From contig JBBDHG010000003.1 in NCBI GenBank assembly GCA_037951165.1, positions 10,440,501 to 10,504,500 on the forward strand: DNA of 64,000 nt, read 5' to 3'. Positions within the stretch are counted from its first letter, which is position 1, and each line of letters starts with the position of its first letter. Below are positions 35,001 through 45,962 of the stretch, one piece after another. The DNA comes from Lophius americanus. Taxonomy: Eukaryota; Chordata; Actinopteri; Lophiiformes; Lophiidae. A model generated the notes under the pieces. It had not been told where the DNA came from, made no database searches, and saw only the letters and a list, made by a program, of their open reading frames with translations. The position numbers and the translations under genes were made by a program.

Positions 35001-38000
35001 TATCAAGTGCATTATTTATTAATTTCGTATTATTATATTTTATATTTAAGAGGATACGAAAACATTTGTTTAAAATTCTGACAGTAAATGCAGAATTCTG
35101 CGATTGACTCAAATGTCCAAATCTGCCCTTCCGTCAATATGTGTAGAATAAACTCAGAATTATACAAAAAAAAGGAAAAGAAAGTAGACCTCAGCATAAT
35201 TAACCTTGTTATTTGTGTGCTCTGGTATCAGAGCAAGCCTTTAAACATGTTTAAGAACATTACAGGAAATTGCAGAAGAGGTTAGTTTGGTATTAATGGT
35301 ATGTATGGATGTTGGGAAGTCACTATTACATTAAACAACCGCATGTTGTCTGCTGGTGATGTAATTTCCCACTTTGGCCACTAGAGGAGGGTGCAGATTA
35401 ATATATAAAAAGTCTGCCTAGATGCCTATGATGTGCAAATAACTTAAGAAGGGCTGGAGGTTTAAACTCCATCACCACCAATTAAATCCGTAATGCTTGT
35501 GTCTTTTGAGAACTAAGACAAATATACAATCCGGATGTGTGATCGTGTGATGTATATCTACTTTTACACTGAGACTAATCTGTAAAATAGAGTCACCCCA
35601 TATTTAATGAACACATTTGTGGTGCAACTAATTGTCAGCAGTTTCCAAATATAGACGTTGTTTTTGTCCTTAATTTTCTACTTTGATCCTGTAACCTGAT
35701 AAGCGGTCATATCATTTATAAAATCTGCATTAATCCACTGAAAGAGTTTATTGGTTGTCTTAGCAAGATCGAAATATGATCTGCAAAGCAGTCAAATTTA
35801 TGAAGTATTCCTTTAATAATAAAAGGTAATATGATATAAGAAATGACCCAATCATTTCTGTCAGTTCTTAGGCAAATTAGATTTTTTATCAAATTATTAC
35901 TAAATTTGGCCAGATTTGTGTCGTGTTTCAGTCATAGTCTTAAAAAGAAATTGGATACAATTAAATATTTTAGTAGAAATGACGGATCATCTATTGAGAT
36001 GGAAACACACTTTTCCCCCTCACAGAACATCTGGCTCAAGGTAAAAAATTTGAAGTGCGCTGAAACGCTCCAATAAGTCATATGAAAAAGCCTGCAAACC
36101 ATTCATAGCATATAATAATGAGGTCAACATCCTTCTAGAGGACCACTAACTGACCATTATTGTTAACATATTTATTTACTATAAGTTATCCATACTTTAT
36201 TTATTTTATGCTTTTGATTTGTTACTCATCTCAGTGATGTATTTTTATTGGGGGGGGGGGGGGGGGCACTGAGCTGATACTAAATCAATGAAAGAAAGTT
36301 GAAAAGAAGGGATATATAATTGCATAAGATCTTCTCCTTTTCCTCAAAGAACAATAATATCAATATTTAATGGTACTTTATTGAGTGTTTTAGCTGTGGT
36401 TACAGCTAAAATTCCTTAAACGTGACATTTGAAATGAAATGTCCTGTCGTTCTGTAGGGAGTGGACCATACAACAGACGTACGATGCCTTGTGCTGCCAG
36501 GTCACTCACCTTCATTCCGAGTTGAAGCACCAGACGGGCCTGATTAAGAAACTCGGACCCATCACAGGAGAGACGAGACGAGGTGAAACAGGCACAAACA
36601 CATAACACACATAACACAAACACACACTGGGACAAGCTGGGCTGGGTCGGTTTGTGAAGGTTTATGTGATAACCAACCTTTTCACATATCCTCAGCTCCA
36701 GTATGTTCACCAGGGCAACCATCCTGCATCCACTATATTCCCTTACAGCATCTTCTCAACGGTAACCACTGAGATGCAGTGAGTCCAGCCTTGAACTCTT
36801 TCCTCCAACCTTTGTTTGAAATACTTTCTCTCAAAGCTTTATCCCACCTTATCCTATCTTATAACTTACATGTGTAACTCAATCACAAGAGCACACACCA
36901 CCTCAAAGTTTCATGGAAGTATCTAAATCTGCACCAAAATTGAATGGTTCCTTTCCTGGTCGATTCCTCATGCTTCATACAAAAGTATCCAGTGGTATTG
37001 GAGAAGTGTTGCGGTATGTAGGTATACTACCACAAGGAAGCAGCACAGTGAGTATGACCTCACATTCGAAGCAACATAAACCCGGTGTGTCCGGACCAAG
37101 AATGCCAATGTCCCGTCATCTCGGGTTCACACAGAACAAGAGCAGATCTGTTTTTTTGCAGCAGAAAAGGTTCTCGAGTCTCTGCTTGAGCCAACAGACA
37201 TGACCCCTTTATTAGGTAGAGACAGGTTCTAATATAGATTATAATAGATATCGCTATAGTCCACATGCAGCAGCAGAATGGAAGCCAGTGAGGTCCAATG
37301 GCAATATCGAAGTGACCACGGAAAATAAACACCTATAAATGCTGTAGTAGTTCAATCAGAGAAGCTGAAGGAAAGATGAATCATTTATTACACAATAAAT
37401 TATAATAAATGATGAGGGATAATTATTCTGTAAGGAAGTCTCTGGCCCTCAGGCTCTTCAGGGAGATTAAGATCCCCATATGGAGTCTGGATACTGGTGG
37501 TGGTGGCTGATGACCCTGAGACTTTTGAACGATGAAGCTGATGGATCTGTTAGTAATAGGCAGTCATGGGGAAAAGGAGGACGCCCAAACCAGCAGCATA
37601 AGAGAACTAGATAATGGAGAACGAGACGTATTCAAAGACAGTAGCTGATGGTGACAGGCTAAGCATGCATGTGTGACAGCGATTGGATGGATGAGGCTAC
37701 AAGAACCGGTGCAGCTTATTTCACTTGAAGCCCCAGTTTTATGAATCAGGTAAGTGAGACGGAGTATCTGAGAGGTGATGATTAAAGAGTGGTGAGAGAA
37801 GAAACGACGCCCAAGAGTATGAGAAGAAATTGTTTCTGATTGAGGTTTGCTTTCCAAATCTCCATAAGCTGGACTGGAGCCTCTGAGAACCGCTTTGACA
37901 ATGTTTAGTGGTCATGTTTTCAGATCTGGCCTACATTTTTTTTTATTGATTTGCTCTTTCTATTAATGTGGAAGAAGGTTTTTGTTTGATTTGATTCAAT

Positions 38001-41000
38001 GTTTTTTTACGGAAGTAGGTATCATCAGGCTTCATATTCCACTCTAACAATTCGGTATTGAATTCTTTATTGGAACAATTTGACATCAGGAATGCGTTTT
38101 TTATTTAAAACTACGGTCCAAACATCCTTGCTTTAATTTTTCATTTTCTGCTGATCCGAAAAGATGATCTGTCCCTAGACTCAAAAACTATGATATCAAT
38201 TTGAACCATGAATTTTGTGATCACAATTTGGCCCTCGTCAAACTTGTCCAGATACTTACGCTTGCCCATTTTTCCTGCTTCCAACACGTCCATTTATGGA
38301 TAAAATCTTCTGTTTGTGCCTCTGTAAGGAGAGAATCAGTGTTTTTCACTTCACATGTCACTGGTTGTAATTCTTGGTGGACTGGATGAGACTATATTCG
38401 GAGACTGTGAAACCAGAATAACCTTTGCAGCTAAGGATTGATGGCTCAAATTCAAATCTCCATTCTCTACAGAGGAATTAGCAAGGCTAACATCCAACAT
38501 AAGAGGACAGTAACTTTTACCTCTCATCAGTAAGGGGAGATCTGTAGAAGCACTGCTTACTTATAACTCACTTATTTATTACTTCCTTACTTAAGGTTTT
38601 TCTTTTTTACGCGTTTGCGTAAGAGAGTGGCGATAAGTCTGTGGTTGTCATCAAAGTAGTCAAACACTTTGAATGAAGGACATCATGAAGTGATCCGTCA
38701 CTCATCTCAATTCTTTCTGTGATGATGTATTCTTCCCTAGCAAAGATTACCGCTGTTGTCAATTCCCCTGGAGTGTGAGAAAAGGAGACTAGGAGGTGAA
38801 AATTACACTGCAATACGGCAAGAAAATAAATCTTGCCCTATTTATTCCGCTGAATAAGTGGGTAATCCTGTGACTTAGATGAGACAGACGCAGAGAAATG
38901 AGGAAAGCAGGACTGGGGAAAAAAAAGGAAAGGGAAAGAAGGATGGGGCTGAGCTAAGTATTAATTCATAGTCTGTATTCTTCTAACGTTCCTCCTTTGG
39001 AATCACTTTTATTCAAATCCTAGACTCAGGAGACCGTCTCATGGAAGAGTAGCAGGGAGGGCTGAATGGAGAGATGTAGGGGAACAAAGCAGGAGGAGAT
39101 ACTCATTTAAAGTTTATTATGTGCTCAAGACAATGATCTGATAGCAAAGCAGGTGTGTGTGTGCGTGCGTGTGTGTGTGAGAGAGAGAGAGATTAGGACA
39201 TCAGAAAATGTGTGTGGATGTAATCTTTGCTGGTGAAGAATACCGTATTAATATTTTGGGTATTCTCTAATTCCATAACCCTAATAACCCATGTTGTGAT
39301 ATTTACATGCTGCAGATGTTTTATTGTACATGTATCCTGCTGCATGATGTGAAATATTGCCTAATTCTCTGTTCTCCTTACTTCTCTATCACACTATGAA
39401 GCCCATTATCTCATAAGGGATGAAATGCCTCTGTTCAAACGCCTCAGAATTCATAAATGTCTTTAGAAACCTCATAAAAGTAAGTTCAATCCAGGCGTAA
39501 TAACTATTACGCCAGCGTTAATAGATTCATTCATGCTGGCGAACCTTGAGTTTTCAACTTTGGCTGTGGATCATCTGGATGCATTTTCCGATTATTTCAA
39601 GGGTTTTCCGACAAGCTAGATTCGGAACAAGCTAATTGTTCAGAATCTAACAAGCTAATTGTTCAGAATCTAATGAGATGGCCGACAGTGTTCAGATATC
39701 TTCATAGACCTTATGTAGAAACATCATCATCATTTATATGAAAGAAAAACTTAAGGCATACAAATCTCTGGACATGGCTTGGACTTCAAATACCGTTTTT
39801 GTCAAATGACATTTGTGTATTACGACGTACTGCAACTGTATAGACACATACTGAAAGCATCAAAGATGCGGTACTATGTGATTGATTAATTCACTTGTCA
39901 CTAAATAAACACACAAGGCCAGGCCTTCTCTCATGTTAGGGTAGTAGCCAATCAGTGAGCAAGCTCTAAGCTTTTCTCTGCCCGCATTTCTCATTTGAAT
40001 TCTAATGTGTCACCTATTTGCAAAAGTTGTTATAACCTACAAATGTTAAATTAAACTTAGTGAGTGAGTTAGTATACCACAACCAAATATTAATAATGAT
40101 ATAAATATAATGAATAATAATAATGATTATGTCAGCATCCTACCTCCAACACATCTCAGGTTACATGGGCTGACAGTAGCAGGTATGAGCATGTAGACAC
40201 AGAACCGGAGTTACCACCAGATAACTGCTGTTTTTTATATTTTATGTGCTCCACCCGCTAACAGAATGTGCTATTGCTTTGCACTTACCCAGAGCACAAT
40301 TGTGACTCCCTGCGAATCCTCTTTCCCCTCGCCTACAGCGAGAAGGTGAGGAAAATGCACTTCCTTTTCTTTTAAGAACGCTAGTCTTTATCAGCGGTGT
40401 TTGTTCCCGACCTGAGTGGTACACACCAATCAGACTGGCCATGTTGTTAATGACACCAGCTCAACAATGGTCAAAGAGGCTTGCCCTCATCCAGTCCCTC
40501 TCAGATGGGAGACATGGTCAGACTGGATTGGTCCAGTTGAAGTTGAAGATGACTTGGCAGAGAACACTTCCTTTCTTCGTTATTCCCAGCCATCCACAGT
40601 GGAATGTGCCATGCATGCCATTATTTGAGGTTAAGCAATGGTGCGCTCGCATTGTGCATAAGTGAAATGGGTGCCAGTGGGAGTTCTCGCACTAAGGCGA
40701 GGCTTTCTGCTGGGCTGTACAGCAAACTTAAATAGAATTTCTGTGACATGTTTAAGGGGTGCATCTATGACCCACAGAGATAAAGCAGGGCTCTTGCCGG
40801 TCTGCGTAAACATCGTGGACTGCCAGAAACACACACTTTCAAGGCATCCAGTGGTAGAGGAAGCTGAATGATAAAGAGAAAATGCATGGATGTGAGTCTT
40901 CTGTGTGCAGTAACTGTATCATGACAAGGAGGGTAAACAAATAAGAGAACATAAGTGTGCAGAACCACAGATCTGATAATCCATATTCATGTTGTCCTTC

Positions 41001-41782
41001 CAGGTGTCAATATTCTGCCTCATTTTTGGCCTGGTTTCTCCAGAACCTTTGTGAGGCTAGCTCTGTCGAGTAGTCTCACCAAGTCCCCATATAATAATGA
41101 AATTGATGATTAGATTGTAATAACCAAAAGGAAGGCGGCAAAAATATTGTTTTTTAAAAAGTATGTCTAAAAAAAATCTAAAAGCTGACACTGATACAGA
41201 AGATTCCTGCACTGACGTTACCACCATCCTGACGATTTTTATGTCAGAATTTCTATGAGGTCATCCATCCTTATAATCGCTTCTCTGTCTCTGTCTCTCT
41301 CTCTCTGCATCTCTCTCGTTCTCCCTCTCTCTCTCTCTGCAGCTGCCTCAACAGTTCCAATCCAGTGTCTTGATGATGTAGAAAAGAACAACAACCACAC
41401 AGTTCTACGGGCTTCAGTGCCACGTCCCCCTAGTGCGCCCCCGCTCCCCTCAATTTCTGGGCGCCCTTGCCCCCCGGACAGCGGGTCATCAGGCACCCTG
41501 CTGTCAGACGGTCTGAGGGACGACTGCTGGTACAATGGGCCCTGGCCCTCCCACAGCTGTTCAGGTGAGGCTCTGATTGGCAGCCAAACCTGCTCTGTCA
41601 TCCTGCCTCCACCTCCCCTGAACCAGGCCTCCCTGGACGACAGCTCGCGGTCCTTCCCCAGCCCTCCCAAACCCAGCGACGCCATGTTCTGGGAGGGACA
41701 CTCCACTGCATCCAACTCATCCTCAATTGGAAACTGCACTCCCAGGACCCCACCCAATGCAGACTGGGCCAAGCCCTTTTGA
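30975..41782 (+). CDS. azi2: 5-azacytidine-induced protein 2 / NAP1, adaptor of TBK1 and IKK-epsilon
   Basis: Coding exons: 30975-31193, 32163-32264, 32493-32592, 33931-34064, 34429-34493, 36458-36582, 41343-41782. Lengths sum to 1185 nt, giving 394 aa plus stop; human AZI2 is 392 aa. All introns are GT-AG and all phases agree. The N-terminus has DDICIL and the family-typical DESVASHFALVTAYEDIKK, then coiled coil to about residue 185 (NKAFSAYR, QLQAKEMELLQLRTEMDTSQ, IHKLQEELERVTLENSRLL). Residues about 207-248 (WTIQQTYDALCCQVTHLHSE) form the TBK1/IKK-epsilon binding domain shared with TANK and TBKBP1. A proline- and serine-rich C-terminus carries the conserved FPSPPKPSD motif. In mammals the protein is cytosolic, dimeric, activates TBK1 in interferon and NF-kB signalling and binds NDP52 in selective autophagy. 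TBKBP1 was considered, but the first 40 residues and the C-terminus fit AZI2 better. Confidence 0.96.
31438..31474. repeat. Perfect 15-bp inverted repeat, 7-base loop
   Basis: Arm 31438-31452 (CATTATGATTAGTTT) and its exact reverse complement at 31460-31474, in azi2 intron 2. Third of four such fold-backs in the window. Confidence 0.85.
31979..32044. repeat. (TA)n microsatellite
   Basis: Two TA runs (31979-31994 and 32004-32044) split by CCTGTCAC, in azi2 intron 2, ending about 120 bp before the next exon. Confidence 0.95.
32163..32264 (+). CDS. azi2: azi2 coding exon 2
   Basis: 102 nt, phase 0 to 0, residues 74-107, with QYVNKAFSAYRGIYIEKEDL aligning to human QVNKAYHAYREVCIDRDNL. Of the three nearby AG acceptors (ends at 32155, 32160, 32162), only the last keeps the frame with exon 1. 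Donor CTG|GTAAGT. Confidence 0.9.
32493..32592 (+). CDS. azi2: azi2 coding exon 3
   Basis: 100 nt, residues 108-140 plus one base. It starts KKEKSESERLL and continues EQLQAKEMELLQLRTEMD, nearly identical to the human heptad region. The donor after CAAG is GTACAG (phase 1). Confidence 0.95.
33316..33513. repeat. Tandem duplication, about 104-bp unit, two copies
   Basis: Copies at 33316-33419 and 33420-33513 share CATAAGA(G/A)AACAAATGACC and CAAATGAATGCG, with AGTATCT/AATTATCT and CCCGGACAGG/CCCGCCCGG at the end. They differ by several substitutions and sit in azi2 intron 4. No coding role is seen. Confidence 0.85.
33931..34064 (+). CDS. azi2: azi2 coding exon 4
   Basis: 134 nt. Acceptor TGTGCTTCAG; TG completes Val141, then MKSLNSPQDYWQVDSVSTEQ and the coiled-coil part HKLQEELERVTLENSRLLER. 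Donor GGG|GTATGT, phase 0. Human has VMRNLNPPSSNWEVEKL at this point. Confidence 0.95.
34429..34493 (+). CDS. azi2: azi2 coding exon 5
   Basis: 65 nt. Acceptor TGTTTTAG, coding EDPCGLNGPDLDQTCDAEYN, donor CCAAG|GTATAA (phase 2). This linker is poorly conserved compared with mammals but keeps frame on both sides. Confidence 0.88.
34715..34990 (-). repeat. Short retroposon-like repeat, reverse orientation
   Basis: On the minus strand it ends GAAGCACTTTGTAACTTTGG, ACAAATAAAGTTATTATTAT, the same tail style as 30045 and 50150. The left end (minus-strand 5' side, about 34990) is less certain. It lies in azi2 intron 6 between the exons at 34493 and 36458. Confidence 0.5.
36250..36266. repeat. Poly-G run of 17
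   Basis: 17 uninterrupted G on the plus strand, about 190 bp before an azi2 exon, inside otherwise AT-rich intron. Confidence 0.95.
36458..36582 (+). CDS. azi2: azi2 coding exon 6 (TBK1-binding domain)
   Basis: 125 nt. Acceptor TTCTGTAG; one base completes Arg207, then EWTIQQTYDALCCQVTHLHS and ELKHQTGLIKKLG align with human AYWELKREMSNLHLVTQVQ and ELLRKLK. This is the short domain by which TANK, NAP1 and TBKBP1 bind TBK1. Donor CGAG|GTGAAA, phase 1. Confidence 0.95.
37380..37860. other. azi2 intron sequence, possible old DNA transposon
   Basis: A moderately GC-rich block with TCTCTGGCCCTCAGGCTCTT and GCCCCAGTTTTATGAATCAG reads like degenerate repeat rather than exon. Its antisense open frame has no known motif and no family could be named. 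Confidence 0.2.
39151..39192. repeat. (GT)n(GA)n microsatellite
   Basis: GTGTGTGTGTGCGTGCGTGT then GAGAGAGAGAGA. Confidence 0.9.
39626..39671. repeat. Perfect 23-bp tandem duplication
   Basis: The 23-base unit starting AACAAGCTAATTGTTCAG occurs twice in direct succession with no mismatch (39626-39648, 39649-39671). An incomplete third match (ACAAGCTAGATTCGG) sits just before it. Confidence 0.9.
41281..41342 (+). promoter_or_regulatory. azi2: Long (CT)n polypyrimidine tract and acceptor of last azi2 exon
   Basis: About 60 bases almost entirely C and T, ending CTCTCTCTCTGCAG. It is the branch/pyrimidine tract for the final acceptor after a 4.76-kb intron. It is a CT microsatellite as well, so its length probably varies between individuals. 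Confidence 0.85.
41343..41782 (+). CDS. azi2: azi2 terminal coding exon
   Basis: 440 nt: CT completes Ala249, then ASTVPIQCLDD, a proline-rich middle (PRPPSAPPLPSISGRPCPP), SRSFPSPPKPSDAMFWEG and a serine-rich end finishing PPNADWAKPF and TGA. Human has NSWVFPSPPKSSETAFGE at the matching place. Base use is clearly GC-richer than the introns. Confidence 0.95.
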
Positions 41783-43550
41783 GAGGTACTGATGAGAGAA
41801 TAGATGATTAAATAGAATAAATGGATGGACTCTCCAACCCTGCCACATAGCCACCACCTAACCTGCCTTAAGTTGACGAGACCACGCCTCTGGGCTGGAA
41901 CAAACCTGCTGGATATTGGGACTAATTGAGACCCCAAGTAGGCCTGCTCAAGGTGAAGAGTAATCTCTGCGCGCCGCATCGGTGAACACGTCTGACTCTG
42001 CAGAGGAAAAAACTGAAAGGGACCTTCGGAAGAGTAGTTGTCCATGTGTATGTGTCCTTAAAGGGACATCTGTAAGTGTGTGCAAGCGTTCATATGAGCA
42101 GTTTTATATGTGTGTGCTTACACACACATCAGAGTGTGCCTGTGCGTTCAGATCAGTGTATCTGCATCTTTTTTCGCCTGCCTGTATCTGTCATAATAAA
42201 CCTAAGAGAGCTCAAAGGGCCTCGTTCTTCTTCCACTGTGGCCGCTGATAAGTTAGGCCACGGCCTAATACTAGAATCTGTAGAACTGTACTCCCTCCAA
42301 TGCAAGTCTCCTTAGTTCTGTGGCTGTAAAGCATACAAGGCGTGTAATCTCTTGTGTGTCTCATGATTGTGTGAAGGGGAAGAAGAATCTGTGTTTGAAC
42401 TGTGATCGGGACAGACACACATTTCAACAGCTGCCAAATGAACGTTTGGACAAGCATTTTTTCCCATTAATATTCTAATGGATCAGTATAAATGAAGATT
42501 GTCAATCTACCTTTGCTTACCCAATCATTTCTTAGACTCCAATGAAACATTTTTTTTCAATTTCGGAGGCTATTCCGTGAATAGAAAAAAAACAATTTTC
42601 TAGACTAAATCGCTCCAGGGTCACTGGCACAACAATAGCTTTAACTGTTTTGGAATTCAGATATTCCACAACTCAAACTAACCTCTTAAAACTTCTTTAA
42701 ACATTGCTTGTTTCATCTTGTGACATCACAAGTATCTTACAATTCCTGTCATGCTGAATCTCTTATTTTTCATTTCTCTGTTGCAAAGGAACGTGTTTAT
42801 GTGAGGCTGTGCATCGTCTCTGATCTGAGACGGGATTTAAAGTAGTCGTGGAAAAGGCACAGTACGCCTCCCTGCCTTTAAAAAGCTGATGAAGTCGGAA
42901 ACCTGCTGAACTTTGTGGAGTAACTAAACTCTGACTGTGCCAGTGTTGAATCTTTGTTACAGTTGGGGTTTTTTTTTTGCAGTTTGTTAAGTGGAGAGTA
43001 AAGATTTCTGTTGGACTCATTCAAGAGTGAGATGTGTATAAAAATGATAAATGTACAAAGGCAAACACTGAGCTGAAGATCTACAGAAGGAAGAATGTGC
43101 GTATCTGTACAAATGTATACGGTGGGCTTCAGTGCTCCACCAAAAGCAGTTTTGCACTCCAAACCATAGGTTGTAGTTATTTTTTTCATTACTTTCACAT
43201 CCCTACGCCTCAGACTTGTGACGTGTATACGAGCTGTCTGCAGTGGTGGCGAGACAATAAGTCCATGGAATTTAAGAAAAGAGAGCTGTGACTTGAAAAA
43301 TAGGTGCACAAAGCACAAAGGCCCATGGTTGTTGAAAAGACCCTTATTCCCCATTTTCAGTCTATTTCATGATAACTGTGGATTTTATGTTGGTTTTTAA
43401 GAAATGTTATTTTCCAGCAGTAGTTTCATACTCCTGTAAACGATTTGCAAACCAAAATGCAATGTACAGTAGATACGGATTATATTTTAGATTTACTGCA
43501 CTTCAGACTGTTTGTAAATATGATCAATTAAATGAATGAAAGAAAATGAC
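41783..43550 (+). other. azi2: azi2 3' UTR
   Basis: Follows the TGA at 41780-41782. AATAAA at 42195-42200 and ATTAAA at 43527-43532 are both possible cleavage signals. The second has a GT-rich element just downstream (GTGTGGGTGG), typical of a main site. The 3' UTR could therefore be about 420 or about 1770 bases. Confidence 0.6.
43527..43532 (+). promoter_or_regulatory. azi2: Polyadenylation signal ATTAAA, probable end of azi2
   Basis: ATTAAA with AAATGACGTGTGGGTGGCTC downstream, a GT-rich element at the usual distance. Confidence 0.6.
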
Positions 43551-43819
43551 GTGTGGGTGGCTCTGTGTCTCCTCATTTCATGCGAGGAGGGTCTGTGGGT
43601 CATGTCGATAAAAGACAGACTTTGACAAAAATCCTGTGAATTCACAGTAGAACCTGTAATATAGTTCTGTTTGGCTTCCTGTTCTAAAATATGTTTTAAG
43701 AGATGTTGATATTACACTTAATAACCCAACAAGAGAGCGATTCATACTGCTCAATTTATCAGCTAGATTACTTCATTTTATTTTAATAATACAATCGTAA
43801 AGTCAGCTATGTGTAAGTG

Positions 43820-44066
43820 AATATACATATATATGCGTATATATGAATATATATATATATGTATACATATATGTTAATAAATACATATGTGTATATATAT
43901 ATTCATATATACGGACATATATGTGTATACATATTTATATAAACTTGTATATATATATTTATGCATATATATGTGTATATAGATGTGTATTAAGATATAT
44001 ATGTATATATATGTGTGTATATATATATGTGTATATATATATACACATATATACACATATATATAA
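43820..44066. repeat. (TATATG/TATACA)n satellite-like block
   Basis: About 245 bases of mixed TATATG, TATACA and TATATT units that fold back on themselves near 44030-44065. It lies between the convergent 3' ends of azi2 and cmc1. The long open frames here are artefacts of the repeat. Confidence 0.9.
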
Positions 44067-44069
44067 TTC

Positions 44070-45665
44070 TTTTTTTCACATTGATCATGGGGTACTTGGT
44101 TGCAGAAGCTCTTCAGAAGGGGTAAATTGTTTAACCACTGTTAGATGCCACTCACTTTACACACAGGTGAAATGGGTGATATTTCTTTTCTAACTGTACA
44201 TAAATAACTGGCTTCTCAAAATGTTTCCTTTTCTATGAAAACAAAAATAGGTTTCTAATGTTAATTTTCTTCACAAAGTGTCTTTAATCGAAATGGTATA
44301 CAAGGATAGTATAAATATGGATCTTCACTCGGTTTTAAGTCATCAGAATTCAATTATGTTTCCCACATATTTGTTAACCTACCAAAGGTGCGCTATGTTA
44401 TTCAATCTGCTTATTTTTACATTGTAAGAAGCATTTTAACTTGTGCTGTTTTCATGTCAGCCCTAATTTTTGGTCTACCTACATCTCAAAGATTGCTCGA
44501 CAGAATTTCTTGACATCTCACAACTGCTTGTAGTGGCCCTTAAGACATTTTACAGGTGCTTTTCAGGTCATATTTTATTCCTGTGAACAACTAGAAATGT
44601 CTTTTAATAAAAACCCATAAAAACAAGGACCTATTTCACCCTATGGGAAAGTTATGGGACACGTGACACCGACCAAATTAACCACATTTTGGATATAGTT
44701 GTTGAAATTAGACCCCTTTCTCAGAGATCTGTAATCTTACCTTTGGGTTTTACAATTTTTCCTCATCAGCAATTCAATTGCTTTGGCAGCTTTTTACTTG
44801 GGAATACATAATCCCTTTTTTGTTAAATTGCAGTTATTCTCTGAGTAGCCGATATGGTGTTCCGACTTTTCAGAGTTTTGGCATGAAAATGAAGCAGGAT
44901 GGAACTGAAAATGAGCCTTATTTAATTCGTCTCCTAAATTGTTTTTCATTTAAAATAAGAGGACATGGTATATAGTATGATTCTTCACTAGATCTGGTTA
45001 ACTAAGTCGAAGGCTCCCCCGGTATCAAATATTTAAAAAGATGTATAACCAATACTACACTAAATATAGCCCTGAACACAAGAACAGATAATCAGCATCA
45101 AAATAGAAGAAGTATCATTGACTCTTCACTGAAGTGTGTTTACTCGTTACATACTTCATGTACGGCTGAATAAAACCAATCAAAAACATTGAGAGTGTAT
45201 CTGGAACAAAGTACATCCATTAATGTTTCACGATTTTGACCCATTCACCTCTAACACACAGTTTAGTGCTTGTGAATTTTCTTTATTTACAATAGCAAAC
45301 ATCACTGCGTGACACGTGATCACATGGTTAATTGCTTCATTAGATGCCAGCGCGTCTTACACAAACCACACAAGCTCAATTTCTTTTTCAAATGATTTGG
45401 TGAAAAACACTTTCTTAAGCCCAACAATTGCTGTTATTCCACATGTATTATAAACACGACTAAGCGTTAACCAAGAATAGAGCGTTTCCCAATTTGTCTT
45501 CAAAACTCAAATGTTGCACTATAATGAAAATCTTGGTAACAGGAAGTTCATTGGTCAGTGAGCGGTCATATGAATTAAAGGGGAGAAGATCATTCTGACC
45601 ATCTGATGGAGATCATTTTGAAAATCAACCGATAATACAAAGAGAACTATTCTGATTACGTAACA
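44070..45665. other. Intergenic spacer between azi2 and cmc1 3' ends
   Basis: AT-rich, with no exon chain or recognised transposon. Confidence 0.4.
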
Positions 45666-45669
45666 CAGA

Positions 45670-45675
45670 TTTATT
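45670..45675 (-). promoter_or_regulatory. cmc1: Polyadenylation signal AATAAA of cmc1
   Basis: TTTATT on the plus strand, AATAAA on the minus strand, about 170 bases after the cmc1 stop. Confidence 0.65.
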
Positions 45676-45841
45676 TTGTACAAAGATTTAAATTAAATAC
45701 ACCAGTTGTGTCACTTTTGATAGAGACCCTCCAGATGAGCGTACGCCCTAGCGTTGCAGGAAATGCAGGATTCGTGATGACCAGAGTCTCACACCGCACA
45801 CCTTGGTCTTGAAAGGCGGTGCAAGGTGTTTCTGTTGTACA

Positions 45842-45962
45842 TTACATGCTGGCCGGAAGTTTTTGTTTCCTGTTCTTGGCTGGGATCCCCGTCCTCTCAA
45901 ACTCCAATTTCTCTTTGATATACACCTGCTTACACTCTTCAAAGAAGAGAGGGTCCTTGTAG
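45842..45962 (-). CDS. cmc1: cmc1 terminal coding exon
   Basis: Acceptor CAACCTCCAG; one base completes Tyr68, then YKDPLFFEECKQVYIKEK and RTGIPAKNRKQKLPASM before TAA (45844-45842). Confidence 0.96.

Noticed and set aside
40416..40665. Exon-like frames in azi2 intron 7
   Set aside because: They do not match AZI2 at any point, have no paired splice sites, and including them would break the phase of the known exons.
41255..41342. Methionine and signal-peptide-like leader upstream of the azi2 last exon
   Set aside because: The leucine/serine-rich leader is a translation of the CT polypyrimidine tract. The phase-consistent acceptor at 41342 explains the frame.
41239..42045. 268-aa open frame on the minus strand, the longest in the window
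   Set aside because: It lies antisense over the GC-rich terminal exon of azi2. Low-complexity content (arginine/glutamate repeats from the CT tract) and no domain mark it as a shadow.
43843..44193. Tyrosine/isoleucine-rich 116-aa frame
   Set aside because: Translation of the TATATG-type block.
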